Shown here in pieces: positions 42,640 to 55,755 of a DNA stretch of 64,000 nt (its first letter is position 1; each line of letters opens with the position of its first letter). The notes beneath the pieces are model-generated. The model saw only the letters and a program-made list of their open reading frames with translations, did not search any database and was not told the origin of the DNA. Source of the DNA: Eupeodes corollae (Eukaryota; Arthropoda; Insecta; Diptera; Syrphidae). The stretch is from assembly GCF_945859685.1 (NCBI RefSeq), contig NC_079148.1, positions 5,084,001-5,148,000 on the forward strand, in the 5' to 3' direction. The position numbers and the translations under genes were made by a program.

Positions 42640-44935
42640 AAAATTTCGAACTCGAGATTTTAATCAAACATGATATTACGATGGTAGACAAGTCGAAAAA
42701 AGTGGGTCCCGCGATTCCGTCCGGTCGGTTTTGTCTGTCTGTCAACGCTCCTACAGCCTAAACCATTGGGTCGATTGAGTTCAAACTTGGAAGTTAAGGT
42801 TTTGAGCAGATTCGCGTTAGGCGTTTTTTTCATTTATTTTTAAAGATCAAAACTAACAGTGGCCACCATACAATTTTTTTGGTCAAAAAACGAAAATTCG
42901 AATTTTCTCAAAAACAAACCGATAGATTTTCTTTAAATTTTCTCTAAAATTTTATTTTTTAAATTGACTTCTTTTAATAAGAAAAACAAATTTTTGTATT
43001 GCTCAGGAAAGGTACTGCTCATAGAACCGTTATTTTGTTTTTTAATTTTCTCAGCAATTTATAAACCGATTTCAATAATTTTTTTTCTGAATAAGCTCTC
43101 ATATTGCTTTAACAATATTTGATTATCAAAAGTGCAATTTTGTATTGTTTGGATTTTTAAAAAAATATTGAATTTTATTTTTTCAAAATTCGATATCTCA
43201 AAAACGTTTCAACATTTTTTTACGAAATTCAAACGTATAGCGTATATTAACAATCTCTAAACAACTGCGTACCAAAAATATTTTTAGAACAAAATTGAAA
43301 AATTTTATATATAAAAAATTAATTTAAAAAAAAATCGCTCTAATGATTTTCATAAAAAAAATTTGAAAAATGAAATGTTTTTTTTATTTATAAAATGGCA
43401 TTTAAATTTTTGAAAAAAAACTTATTTTTCGGGCGAAATTTTGAATCTTAAAATAGTTTTTTTTTTTAAATATTTTAACTGTAAATGAGCCCGAAAGAGC
43501 GCATTATTTTGATAAAATTGTAATTACTGTCCTAGCTTTTATCTAAATTAGTGCATTTGGTACATATTTATGTATTTTTATAACTAAAATTATTGTAAAT
43601 ACCAACGATGGCCGCCCATGTAGCGCAACTGTATCGGATTAACGAATATGATATATTTAATCAACAGTCTATTTTAAAGTGTCTATCAAGAAGTATTATC
43701 TTGGTAACTTTGTATATGTGATTTTAAAATATTATTCTTTACGAATATCTAAGGTTGTTTCACACATGATTTACTTTCCTTCGCCTATATAAACTTAGTA
43801 CAAGTTAAAGAAACGGGCCAGAAAGAGTATATGTATTTACTATTAGAATCACTTTTTCAACGTATACACATTATACCTATTTATAAAAGTATTACGTACG
43901 ACTTCTACAACTACTGCTTACGTGTCACTTCATAACTAAAATCCCAAACGTACAAAAGCCTGACTGTAAACACAACATCAATAGCAATTTCTTGTACCTG
44001 TTCGTATGCTTGTTATATTTTTAAACTTTAACAAAATAAAAAAACTGAAAGCAAAAACTCCATATTTGCGCTGAAAACTTGTAGTAAAGAAGGAATGTAG
44101 TATGTACCTTTTAGCTACCAATAACATTCCTTCATTATCATCATAAACATGGTTTTATCTATCTATCTGCATAAAGCTAAGTTCGTCAATGAACTATCCT
44201 TTATTCGTTTTAGACATCTACCTACCTGCTACCTAACTACACAACCAATAGGCGATCGCTTTACAATTTAAACATTCATGGTCATGCCTCTTTCTTATCT
44301 TATTTATTTTCCATACTGGTTCTTCTAATATGAAATTACAATAAAGCTATCTAAAGGAAAAAAGCTTTTAAGGAACAACTTGAATCTATATCGAACGCAT
44401 CGTAGCTTAATACATAATAGAAACCATTTTTCATATACAAAGATCGTACCGAAGTAAAAGCAGACTTATGAATGTAAATAAAAACAAATATCGGTAAAAG
44501 ATCCTAAACAGCTGACTTAAGAATGCAAAAGTTTGTTTCATCCCCTTATTAGATACAATATTAAGCCATTTTGTTTTTTATATAAAATATAATGAAGGAA
44601 ATTGTGTAGACTTTTTGGGTCAAAAATTAATTATATCCCTTTTTCTGCTGTCTGCTTATGGGAATGGAAATAATATTTTTCTCTCGCTCCCGCTGAATTT
44701 CTCCACTTTCGATATTAACGCCACGCCAACGACTCTGCATCTGGTCGCCCTAAAAGTTTCTGCTCATGAGAGTACCATGGTTTTCATTATGTACAATTGT
44801 ACATATTGGCATTTATATCTTTGAAGACATACTTATTTTACAGGTTTATTTTTAAATCTTATATAAGTACTTTTTTAAACATACTCTTAGCATACAGGAG
44901 CAAGTTCGTGCGACCCAGTCGTGCATTTTATTTTG
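42640..44935 (+). mobile_element. unclassified insert of about 2.3 kb splitting a LINE
   Basis: The block sits between two adjacent parts of one LINE reverse transcriptase, so it arrived after that LINE. It begins with a GC-richer stretch (GTGGGTCCCGCGATTCCGTC, TTTTGTCTGTCTGTC, CTCCTACAGCCTAAACCATT) followed by about 700 bases of A/T runs in which AAAATTCGA-like and TTTTCAAAATT-like words recur. The right half is ordinary AT-rich DNA. I found no transposase, no clear inverted ends and no target duplication. A related fragment lies at 14,955-15,100. It may be a non-autonomous DNA element or more than one insertion. Confidence 0.5.
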
Positions 44936-46250
44936 TTAAGGATTTAATATCCGAATACCAACATGTTTTTGTTTCTGAAAGATCTACTGCTACAAATCTT
45001 TCATTTGCTTTGCTGGTTCGGAAATGGTTTACAAACTGATATTAACTTTACAGATTTTGTAAAAGCTTTTGATAGAGTAAATCATAATACACTAATTTTA
45101 AAGCTTTCAAAACTTGGTTTAAATTCGGGTTCAATTTGTAAAATTAGGAAAGTTTAAACCCAAAAGTATTGAGGTAACTTCATAGTTGTTCCGCAAGGAA
45201 GTCATATTGGGCCTTTGTTATCTATCCCTTTTATAAATGACATTCCGGTAAATTTTAAATATTCGAAGTATCTTATGTATGCCGATGATGTCAAGATTTT
45301 CTGGCTCATAAAATCTTCTACAGACTGTCTGTATCTACAAGAGGATATCCAAAAACTGGCTAAATGGTGTGAAGTTAACAAGTTCTTCCTGAATGTTGCC
45401 AAATGTCAGAACCTTACATGCCATAGAAAAAAAACACCTATGATATTTGATCATAGTATCAACAATATGAGTTTAGATAGGGTTACAGCAAAAAAGGATT
45501 TGGGAGTTATATTGGATGAAAAGCTTTCATTTAAGAAGCACATCGATTACATCGTCAATAAAGCTAATGGGATGCTAGGGTTTATCAGAAGAAACTCTAG
45601 GGATTTTTCCGACCCCTACACCCTCAAATCATTATATATTGCACTTGTTAGATCGGTACTGGAATATTGCAGCATAGTTTGGAATCCCTATTAAATCACT
45701 CATTCTTCTAGAATAGAAAAAACACAACAACGTTTTACTAGTTTTGCTTTCTATAAATTAAATTGGAATATGGAAGTACCATCTTATTCATCAAGATGCC
45801 TGCTTATTGACATTCAAACGCTTGAAGTATTATTTTTCAATAATGTTTGTAAAAGATTTAATAAGCAATCGTATCAAATGTTCTTTTTTTGTTCAAACGA
45901 ATACTTGTCTACTTTCTATTAAGGACTCTCTGATCTAATTTTCATTTGCGTGAGACTTTTCATAGAAGAAATTACAGTAAAAACGAACCGTTTGCACGTT
46001 GCATAAGAGAAACGAATTCTGTTGTTGAGGAAATAGATATTTGTTCTAATATTTCAAGAGATGTTTTTAAAAAAAACTGCTTTGTTATCGCAATCTGTTT
46101 TGTAATTAAGATGTATCTATTGCTACTATTATTATTTATTATTATTTTTGTACATATTTATACTTATATTTAAATTAATTATTATATTACCTTGTTAAAG
46201 TAGTCTGTAAGAGTTGTACTCTGTATGATGAAATAAACCAAAGTATAAAT
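44936..46250 (+). pseudogene. jockey-type LINE ORF2, C-terminal RT part and 3' end
   Basis: Frames in order: SEYQHVFVSERSTATNLS (44,950); TDINFTDFVKAFDRVNHNTL (45,035, first catalytic Asp); VPQGSHIGPLL-like (45,190); then the open frame 45,215-45,694 with YLMYADDVKIF (catalytic YADD), KWCEVNKFFLNVAKCQ, KDLGVILDEKLSFKKHI and LVRSVLEYCSIVWNPY. After a stop at 45,692 come SRIEKTQQRFTSF, NYSKNEPFARCIRETNSV and FDICSN-like/ISRDVFKKN words of the C-terminus to about 46,080. The 3' UTR ends near 46,250 with AATAAA at about 46,232. Frameshifts near 45,000 and 45,160 and stops break the gene, but decay is modest. Confidence 0.82.
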
Positions 46251-46259
46251 ATATATTTG

Positions 46260-48700
46260 CATACAATTATTAAAGGAATTTTTTCAAAAACTAAAATAGA
46301 CACCTCTTAGGAAAAATTGATTTCAACAATTAATTAATACATAAATTACGTGCCTTTCATTTCTCCCTAATCTCTTCGTTTTCGCAGGAGCTTATCAGTG
46401 GATTTTTGTCACACTGATAGTAGATGTTAACTGGTTTGGAATATACTCAAAGAAGAGGTTAGTTTGGTACCCTTAAAACTTCTAGCTGATATATTCGATT
46501 TGAAATGATTTTGATGAAATTATGACATTCTTTGAAAAGTATTTCGTTAATAATTGAAATATTATTTATTTTCAGTATAAGTATTCGAGACGTGAAAGCA
46601 GTTTTTGAGAATAAAAGATCTGCCAAATGGGTTTTCCTAGATGTTTTACCGAATGTCAATAAATCACGTTTAATAAAAATCACTTCAAAGTCAATATGCT
46701 TGTTTGTTCTCAATCAACTGTAAAGTGTAAAATTTTCAAAATTATATAATTTTCTGTTATTGGAATTCTGGGAGTGAAAACTAATTTACGAGTATCAGTT
46801 GATGAGTTATTCATATTCATGTTATGTTATCTGAATTTTTTTAAATTGCTTAAATAAAAATAATACCGCAAAAAGTTCTTAAGAGTGTTTTTTAAACATA
46901 GTTATATTTGGCATCTGCCAACTTTAGCTGTCTTTTGAAATTGTCATAATATTACTTGAATATATGTCATTTTCAAAAATGCATCCTCAACCAATCCAAA
47001 AATGCCTTAAAATTATTAAAATTAACTGCATGACAGTTCTATTGTCAATCACCCGGCTGCATAAACAATTGGTAAAGTTGTGAAAAATTTCAAGAAAGAG
47101 TATTACTAATCTCGAAAGGCATGTGTTGTGTATAGTTGTTATGAAGACTCAGCCAAAATTTTTAATTTGAAAAATTATACGGATCAAAAAAACTTTCAAT
47201 GGGAAACCAATAACCCAAAAACCCATTCGGCACTTTTGATAGTTCTAAGTAGAAAAGCCGAAACTCATGTTGACTTTTTAAGATCATTTATCTAAGACCG
47301 TAAAATTTAACAAGCATCGGTTGCTACTGCGATTATTTCTAACAATTTTTTACTGCCATTTCGACCCATTAAGATGTTAAAAGTCAAAAGACAATTAAGA
47401 TATGACAAAAGTTCCTAAAAAGCCGTAAAAGAATAAAAAAACCTATTTACTTTAACCTCTATAGACTATATTGTTTTTCTGTCTTCTTAAAACAGGTACA
47501 ATTGAATTTGTATGTTAATTCATTAAAAGCTTTAATATCTCGACATGATGTCGATATTATAATAGAAATTGTCTCAAACACACAAATCCATTAGTTCCGC
47601 ACAACACCACCATCTCAATGACCGGTCCAAAATCCATATAGTCGACGCACTAATAATTTAACATTATAATCATAAACCCCATCCCGCATTATTATCTTTT
47701 TTACAATCTTCCTTTACATATAAAGATACATAACAGTCATACAAAATATCTTCATAATTCGAACGAATATCTTTTATATCTGAATCTGAATAAAAGAAGA
47801 AGAACTTTGGTTTTGTTTAAATCAGATAATTGGCCTCCCGCCAAGCTTAACTCGAATTTATTTAAAAAATCATAACACTCTCTTTCGAATGGTCGTAATT
47901 TAAGTCAAACAACAGCTACACGACAACTTAACAGCATCAATAATAATCGCGAGATTGAAAAAATAAACATGACAAAAAATAATAAACTAACCGATAAAAA
48001 AAAATCGAATTGAAATACAAAAAAATTAACGTGTTAATCAAAACTTTAATGACGGCAATAATATTTACATTTTCATTGATGTTCTTCGCTTCTTTGGTCA
48101 TCGTTCGCATTTTTGATTGTGTATTCTTCTTTATGAATTTTTGAACAAAAATTATTGGAATGATAAACAGGGTGTTTCAGCACCAGGCTTTTGACAATTT
48201 TTAATGACATTTTATGATTACCATTTTTTTTTCACTAAAGCGTTGAAAGCATTGGTTTTCCAAGCTTTAGCTTGCTTTTTTGTAATTATTGTACTCTTAT
48301 AGGGTTTTGAAAACCTTTAATGAGTCAGAGACACAGAGTAAGTATTCAGAAAAGAAGATGGGTTTGAAAGTAGTTGGTGTACGTTGGTTTTGAATTCTTA
48401 ACCATTCCAATGGCAGGGAAAGAAAAAGTGTGTCCAACGACTGAAGTTGGACTAAAGGGTGAACTGATGTGTATTCTTAGAAGAAGAATTGGATAAATTC
48501 ATAAACATAAGCTTACAGCCTAAACCACGAAAATAACAACACGGTTAAACAGGATGAGGAAAGACGCTTTATCAATTAAGTCGCTTGTACATTATCATCA
48601 ATCAATATAATTGCTCTTTTGTTCAAATGGTAGTCATGTGCATTTAAGAGAACACAAGCGTTCACAGATTTTTCTCAAAACCCAACTCTGTCTATCAACT
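46260..48700. other. AT-rich DNA, no gene recognised
   Basis: No protein motif was recognised on either strand. A CAGGGTGTTTCAGCAC word at about 48,168 resembles ends of some mariner-type elements but has no partner nearby. Confidence 0.4.
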
Positions 48701-49480
48701 CCTACTCTTACCTCCCCGCAGTGAACATTGGGTGCCTAGTACCTCAAATGCAGATTGGGTTCTAACCCAAGTGAACAATTTTTTGGCAGCAAACAAGACA
48801 GGGAAGAGAGCTTTCTCCACTGAAGCACTTCTCCTTATCTAGACGGCAGCGAAGAATTCTCGAGTTGGAATCAACGGTGAAGTCTACAGTTCCAGTTACT
48901 TTGAACTACTTAGTGAACACCTTATAGGGCTTCTACGACACATTCGGAGCCCAGGCATATAAATAGCGGTCTATCCGGATCAGGCCCTCCACGTTTAGGG
49001 TTATGCCGTCGGGGTGACTTCCTGACCACGTAAAAATACCTAAGTTTCAAAGCACCAACAAGCCTCGGATACGGACGGATTTACTGTTGTCAAAGACAAC
49101 GAACATCGGATCTGTACGTGCAATATTAGGTTCCTTAACATACCATGTGCAACCAAACAATTATCGGAAGCCCTAAACTGCTGCAAGGCAGATATTACCG
49201 CCGTCTAAGAAGTGCGATGGGATGGCCTGGGCAAACGCAAACTAAAAGACTGAGATGTATACATGTATACATACGGTGACTGCTACCAAGAAGAAAGACA
49301 GCTTCTATTTGGATGTGGATTTGTTCTTGGAACTAGACTCAGGAAAAAGGTCTTGAGTTTCAACAGTGTGAGCTCTATGTTCAATACTGTCCAAAAGGCT
49401 TAACTAAGTTGCAGGAAGACTAGCCCATAAATGGTAAATATATTCAAGCTTTGGACGTGTGCCATTGAGGCAAGTGTCAT
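48700..49480 (+). pseudogene. RTE-type LINE 5' part: endonuclease relic
   Basis: From 49,107 one frame reads RICTCNIRFLN, then LSEALNCCKADITAV, stop, EVRWDGLGKRK, LKD, stop, DVYMY, and later FGCGFVLGTRLRKKVLSF. This is the N-terminal apurinic-endonuclease domain of RTE-type LINEs (TWNVRSL; ADI-A-QE-RW with the catalytic Glu; GCGFVVG). Two in-frame stops are present (near 49,209 and 49,254) and the frame fades after about 49,350. The GC-richer 400 bases before it (48,700-49,100) fit the element's 5' UTR. The RT part is not seen here. It may be the same family as the RTE ends at 4,309 and 60,012, but the parts do not overlap, so this is inference. Confidence 0.75.
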
Positions 49481-49599
49481 CTATGCATAATGCCAGGGAC
49501 AGCATTGAGGTTTCAAATCATTCAATTAAACACGATTATTCCCCATTGTACAATGATGGTTAAGTCGGAATGTGATGATCTTATCATATTTTATCTTTA

Positions 49600-50610
49600 C
49601 AGTTCCACATTCAAAGAAGCGGGCTTTAACTAAGCTAACTATCTTTAACGAAACAATTTGATGGATTAGTTTCAGGTAGGAGATCAATAAAAAAATAAAA
49701 AGAGTGTCGGAGACAAAACGGAGCCTTTAGGTACACCAGTATTTATTTTATACACTCTAGGCTTATAACCTAGTACTCGTATTAAATGGTTTAAAAGGTT
49801 ATTCAAAAACCGAAGAGGGAGGGTTTAGATCTTAACCGAAAGCAAACATTTTGAGAGCCTGATGCCAAGCCCTATCAAATGCTTTTGAGATATTAAGCAC
49901 AATAGTCTTATTTTTTCCTAAACGATGTGAAGATTTGCTTCACTATTTATTGACCTATTGCTGCGAAGACCGCAATTAAATAGCCTTCGATCATCGAAAT
50001 AATTCTTGGGCTGATAATTAAGCAGCGTTTCCATTATTTTGGAAAGTAAGAGCGAAAGTGAAATCGGTCGATAATTAGAGGGTGAGGAAAATTCGCTTTT
50101 TTTGGAATGGGCTGTCCAATTGCTGTTTTCCATCTACTTGGAAGATTACCTATTTAGAACAATAGCGGGGGTACCATCGGGACCAGCTGGTTTATGTATG
50201 TTGTATGGACTCTCGACACTGTACGAGTGCGAAAAAAGATAAGTCATATACTTAGAATCACTTACGCGCTCAAGGCAGGAGTTGTCATAGCAATCACTGA
50301 CAGTTTGAAATTGGTGACGACTTGTCTAGCAAAGAGCTTTATCTTTAAGAGAGCTAACAAATGGAGTGTCATTAACAACGAGCGGAGAAACCGAGGAAGA
50401 TTAAGAACCCCTCAAGTTTTTAATCGAATGACCAAACATTTTGACCGACTTGCCGTAATTTTTGGTCATGCGAAAAGGTGGTCCGTTGAATATGACGTTG
50501 CAGAAACAAGTCTTTCTGACTTGCTTGAAATTTTTTCTGTTTTCGCTAATCCGAACGTTAACCCTTATAACCTCCTAGGAGCTCGAACCTTCTTTTTTCT
50601 TTCTTCTGTT
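49600..50610 (-). pseudogene. jockey/I-type LINE reverse transcriptase relic
   Basis: Reading leftwards: PLVVNDTPFVSSLKDKALC near 50,400, VSDSKYMTYLFSH near 50,260, KPAGPDGTPAIVLNR near 50,190-50,150, WTAHSKK, then SNYRPISLSLLLSKIMETLL near 50,080-50,020, GLRSNRSINSEA, and LNISKAFDRAWHQALK near 49,900-49,860 (first catalytic Asp block). VSDTLFIFLLI remains of the next block near 49,700. The YADD box is not present: the copy ends before it. The frame is partly open (50,133-49,918). The endonuclease part upstream is not recognisable. Confidence 0.78.
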
Positions 50611-50639
50611 TTCTAGGAAATTAAGCTACTGATCACATC

Positions 50640-53600
50640 AGCGCATGGCGTCAACGTCACTATGGAGAAAGCATAGTGGCCAACAATTATTACACAAAAA
50701 ATTAATTTTTTTTGTGGATTGTACACTTGAAGATCTTACCAACAGTGAACTTCAGCGTGGTTTTAGTGTTTTTTAAACGTCGGTCTGTTTATGTAGAAAA
50801 GTCAAACCCAACATAAGATAAATCACTTGAGAGATGGCAAACTATCAGCCAGTTAAATATTGTTTTAAATTTCCATGCCTGTGAGCAAACACCCGGTATA
50901 ATGCCGGGAAGACGTATGTCCACATCTTTCTAACCATAACTGTCTTGCACAGTTTTAAAAATTAACATTTTACTTTCTCGGTAAAAAAATGCTTCTTTTC
51001 AATAATTCGAAGTAGAAAAAATTATCTGGTGTGTTTTCCAAATTTACAAAACAAAAATTTGGAACATTTAATTTTTGAAGAAAAACAAATTGTTTGGTCG
51101 AAGTTTTGTCTCAAACATTTTTGGTTGAGAGAGAATCTTTATTCATAGTTAAGGATCGGCAACTTATTGAGCGTTCAATAAAATAATTGTATTCCTTTTC
51201 GTTGATATTTTGTCCTTTTTAATACCTTGGACTGATAGCTGTCAAATTCAAATATTCTGTTCATTATGGAACACCCTTTTTTATTAATATATTCATACTT
51301 GTGATATTGAAAGGCAAGTGTTGGGATTGATTCAGGAAATTGTATTCAACATTTGAGATCTAAGAATACAGGTTGTATTATTTAAAAAAAAGACAAAAAC
51401 AATGTTAACTTGAGGAATTTTGTGCTAATAATTTATTAATTTTATTTTTAATTCGTATAATAATGGCAACATGAAGCATGTGGGTGCAGACTTGTCAAAA
51501 ATTAATTGAATTCCATTTTCGAAAAACGCACAAAACAGTAAAGTTATACACTTTGTCCTTTCACATTATAGTTTTTGTTTTATTTCAACATATTTTTTAC
51601 GATTTTTAAAGCTGCATATTATGTGCCTCGGCTTGAATAGGTACATAATTCCAGCCTGGCACGTGCTGCTAGAACCGGACAGCCTCAGAAAATGAAAATA
51701 AAATTAAGTGGTTTAGGGATGTGAATCTTTGGCCTTTTTTTATTATGCTATATACATAAATATACTTGGGAAAAATCCAATTTCGCGATGACGATCAAGC
51801 AAAGCACCACAGGAAATTACAAATCCTTCATAGAGACGCAACTTTATATGACAGACAAGGATTCGTATGTGAACTTGCGAGTAAATAAAACAAAAAAATA
51901 TAACTTTGGGGACAAAGATGACATAGAAACAAAAATGAAATATACGATGATGTACGAGGCCCGAGACCAAATTTCCCCAGTTGCACAATAACTCATAAGG
52001 ATTCACCACCCAGGACGAACGCTATAACGAAGCAAGACGGCAGGAGAACCAAAATCTAAAAGAACGCGATGTGCTTCTTCATCATCATGTGACTGTGACA
52101 TCATTAAATTGCGTCACGTACCGCAAAACGTATTACTTTCATTTCCAGTTAATTTTCTGGAATTTCTTTCTAAGTCTTCGTCCTGGTCTTGGTCCTAGTT
52201 CCGTTTCTTGTCATTCTAAAAATTTTGTTTTCTTCGTTTTATCTTTCTTCCGTTATTGTTGCGTGAGAAAAGCCAAAGTAGCCAAAGAACCACATCTTAT
52301 AACCACCTCCCTTCTCACCCCACCCCACACTTTTGTTCAAAGATAGCCTTGTGGACAAAATACAAAAAAAGACGTAATTTAATTTGCGGAGCATTTCTTT
52401 TACTGTTCCTTTTTCATGGCTCCCCAAAGCCCGATATCTTGAGTGTAGTACCTACCTACCTACAATTTGGATTGGTCGTGAAATTAATTAAATTGTTGAA
52501 GGAAATGCAATTAAATTCAATTTTTCTTTTCTTTTAATTTATATATTTTTTTTTTGTTGAAAAAATGAAAAATAAAAGACTCGCGAGTGCCTTACCATTG
52601 GAATCTTTTTTCTATTTCTTGAGTTTGTCGCGTGGTAATCTAGAGAAATTGATTAGCGAACCGAATAGATGGATGGTAGAAGTGTCAATGGGATTGAGGT
52701 CCTTCATTTAGTGAAATTGAATCTATGTTTTTTTTTTTAGGTTCATAAAGAAAAAATTGAACAAAATCCTTTTAGCTTTAGTTTGGGCCTTTGGGGTGTA
52801 TTAATTTCCTTTTTAGAATAACTTTGGTTTTGAATATTTTTTTCCTTCTAAGGTTTTAATTAAGTTTAAGAATTTAAATTAAGGAAATTGTTTTTTTTTT
52901 CATTCGTTTTTTTAAGGATCCATAAAATTCAGTTGGGGAAGTCTGTTTTTTCTGAGAGATAGTTTTTACAGAGGGTTATAGTTTTTTTTAGGTCCTATTT
53001 TGACCTAGTTTTTGATTGAAAGAAAAATGTAAAACTTGATTTAAATATATAACAAGGATAGTGGAGGCAATTCTGCTTCTAATTGAATCATTATAGTTTG
53101 GAGAGGCGACTAAGGACGAAGGATAATGAGACTGACTCGTGCTTTCAAATTATATTTATTCTGTGATTAAATAAAAACTATATTTGTGAATGATTTGATT
53201 ATAAAGTTGGACTATGACCCAATTTCATGGTCTGAGAGTTTGAATTAAGAAGTTTATTGTCCTTATAATAAATTTGAAGCCATTTGGTATCGTTAAATGT
53301 TTTTTTGAAAAATTCGCCTCACAAAACTACGTTGGTCTTATTTCAAATCAAGTTCATGGTTCCAAAATGTATTTAAAATTAAATTTTTAAAAAGGTACCT
53401 AGGGCGTATGAGTGATTTTTGAGTTAGTGAATTTAAGGTTTTAAACTTCACATATCATCCAGGATGTCCTGGAAGGGTGTGAAAAATAATCTTTGTTTCA
53501 TCAAAATTCATTTCCTTCCATAGCTGATTATCGCATCAAGTATTGACGCTTCTCGTCATCATAATTCACGACGCCCAGCCGCTGGCGCTGACGCTGACGT

Positions 53601-54540
53601 TAGTTGCAGGAAAACAGTTTTCTTTCCTCTTTTTCCCATCATTAGCTGCTTCCATTTAAATAATGTATGTAATATTCTATGCAAAAATGTCTTTGTGTAA
53701 ATTACCCTCATTCAATGACACCTGGGACATAAGAAAAGATATCGATTTCAATTTAACGGCTCACTAGTGAACATTTGCACCTCCTTTTGCAGAATATATA
53801 TAAAACATTATAACGAAAAATATCGAGAATCCTTTCAAGTTCGTTACTTTCCTTCTTCGGTCGTTCCATTCTATCGTTTGTTCTTTCAAACAAGAACGGA
53901 AGAAGGCGTGTCTGTCTTACACAACCCTCATTTTCAGACCTAACCTATGCATACTTACTCACGACGACGAGCGACGTAATCCTTCTTCTATGTCATACCT
54001 CTATAGTTTTTCGCGAATATCCTTATAACATTTGGTTTTGTTGCACTCGCTCCCTCTTTAGATTGAATTCAGTGTTTCATGTTCACATCTTCTTGAAGAA
54101 AGAAATTATCCTTGATGCATGTAAGAAAAAGGGTGCAATTCTTTAACATGATATAATGCGGTGTTCCCTTCAAGAAAATGAAGGAAGGTATTACTCTTTT
54201 CTTTTTTTGTTATAAATTTGAAATAATATTTTGTTGTAATAAAAAACAAGAAAAACTGCAGCAGCCACCATTACTCCATGACCATTGATGAAGCAGCATG
54301 TTACTTCATTTCTTTATAAACAAAACACAATTGCAACAGAAAACAGTACTTTTTTACCAGTGCTGCTGAAAGTGTTAGAATTTGTCCGTTTGTATGAAAG
54401 AAGATCGAAGCAATTTTATTAATCCATTTTGGAATTTTTTTTTTTCAAAATCTGAATATAATTTTGAAGGGTAAAAACTCCGAAACATAAGATAAGACAT
54501 TTCTGATGCTCTCGTTTATGGGAAAAGTCTTGACTTTTTC
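50640..54540. other. unique AT-rich DNA, no gene recognised
   Basis: Nearly 4 kb with no recognisable transposon or gene. A frame of 93 codons at 52,256-52,537 and others near 51,750-52,050 overlap on both strands and lack motifs. T-rich runs are frequent at 52,530-53,000. The 53,520-54,120 part has a more even composition and may be host DNA. Confidence 0.4.
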
Positions 54541-54544
54541 ACAT

Positions 54545-54740
54545 GTACTGCCTTTTGCGAGGAATTGACAAGACTTATTAAAGAAATTCTTTCCTGAAAA
54601 GTGTTTTCAGAAATAAGCCATCCGAATTCGGCATTGACAATATCGGTCCCTTACATGCCTGAAATGACTCGCACGATAGTTAGAAAGAAAGAGAGTTCTA
54701 AGTCACTAGGACTTTGATCTTAACGGACTTTTACTTAAAT
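54545..54740 (+). repeat. SINE fragment (body)
   Basis: The segment TTTTGCGAGGAATTGACAAG, then CCGAATTCGGCATTG, CGGTCCCTTACATGCCTGA, GTTCTAAGTCACTAGG and TTAACGGACTTTTA follows the body of the SINE at 55,756-56,075 in order. The tRNA-like head and the extreme 3' end are missing or decayed. Confidence 0.65.
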
Positions 54741-54984
54741 TGGAATTTCAACATAAATAAACTGACGTCTGAAATACGCTTCAAAATTGTGTACATTTTT
54801 TTTAAATATTCTGTTTTAAATACGAATTTTTGAAACTAATTTTGTTTAGTGAAAAACATCAATAGTGACCATGCGTGTTTAATAGATTCGTGGAATTGCT
54901 CTGTACATTTTTAATAACTTTGCTATATAGAACTTTACAGTCAATGTTGAATGCTATAGAGCCATGATAACTTATTTTTCCGTT

Positions 54985-55290
54985 CAGCAATAATTGAAGA
55001 ATCATGACGTGTATGAGCTGTGGTTTCAACAAGACGGCACACTACATGGTATGACACTAAAGTTGTGCCACAATTGATTTATTGAAGGAAAGGTTTGATG
55101 GTAACCGCATAGTTTCATATTACGACTATTGTCGGTGGTCACACCTAAGGTCGTTAATCTACGCCGTTTGTAAGTACGAAACGGTTGACCATTTGGAGGA
55201 CATAATTTGCAGCGATAGTTAAAAGTCTAGATGAGACTACTTCCGAGCCAGTTGTTGCAAATTTTTCCACCTTTATACCGACCCGACGGA
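54985..55290 (+). pseudogene. mariner-like transposase relic
   Basis: The plus strand reads MYELWFQQDG near 55,010 (second catalytic Asp block), then in other frames YETVDHLEDII near 55,175 and traces of the C-terminus. This matches the C-terminal half of an IS630/Tc1/mariner-type transposase. The PPRS-DLTPLD block is only faintly present. It is dead and 5'-truncated. Confidence 0.62.
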
Positions 55291-55316
55291 CTGAATATAA
55301 TTACGATTATTTTTAA

Positions 55317-55346
55317 ACAATATTGGATTTTCGAATCCAATATTGT
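55317..55346. repeat. perfect 13-bp stem-loop
   Basis: ACAATATTGGATT at 55,317-55,329 and its exact complement AATCCAATATTGT at 55,334-55,346 are separated by TTCG. It lies 30 bases beyond the mariner-like relic. It is too short to be a transposon by itself; role unknown. Confidence 0.8.
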
Positions 55347-55755
55347 CGAAGATCGAACGAATTAAATTCCTTTTTTTTAATTATTTCAAATTAAACAAAA
55401 TTAAAATTAAAATTTACGAGAAACGTCAGTCGATGTGACAAACAGGTGAAAGAATTCACCACAGGTAGCAATAAAAGTATTGCCAGCACGGTAGCTCAGC
55501 TTAAGGGGGGGTTCCGATTAGATATTATATTAATTAAGGTGATCAATAAAATTAAAATAAAATTTATATCAAAATGATATCGAAAAACGACGAAGTGAAT
55601 TTATCCAAAGTCGTAGTGATTATAGTGGGCGCCATGAAACTTTTTACTGGAAATTTACCAAAACCAGCAGCTGAAAATAAGTCTTCAAATCAACTTTCGA
55701 AATAAAAGAAAAGTTTTATTTTCCATAAAGGAAATTCAAATTATGTTTTATTGCC

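Noticed and set aside
43750..44900. Possible solo LTR inside the LINE-splitting insert
   Set aside because: No paired TG/CA ends, target duplication or second copy could be identified in the window.
48160..48220. Possible mariner inverted end (CAGGGTGTTTC)
   Set aside because: No matching inverted partner or TA duplication was found nearby.
52256..52537. 93-codon open frame
   Set aside because: Low-complexity, Lys/Leu/Phe-rich, overlapped by other frames, and lacking any recognised motif.
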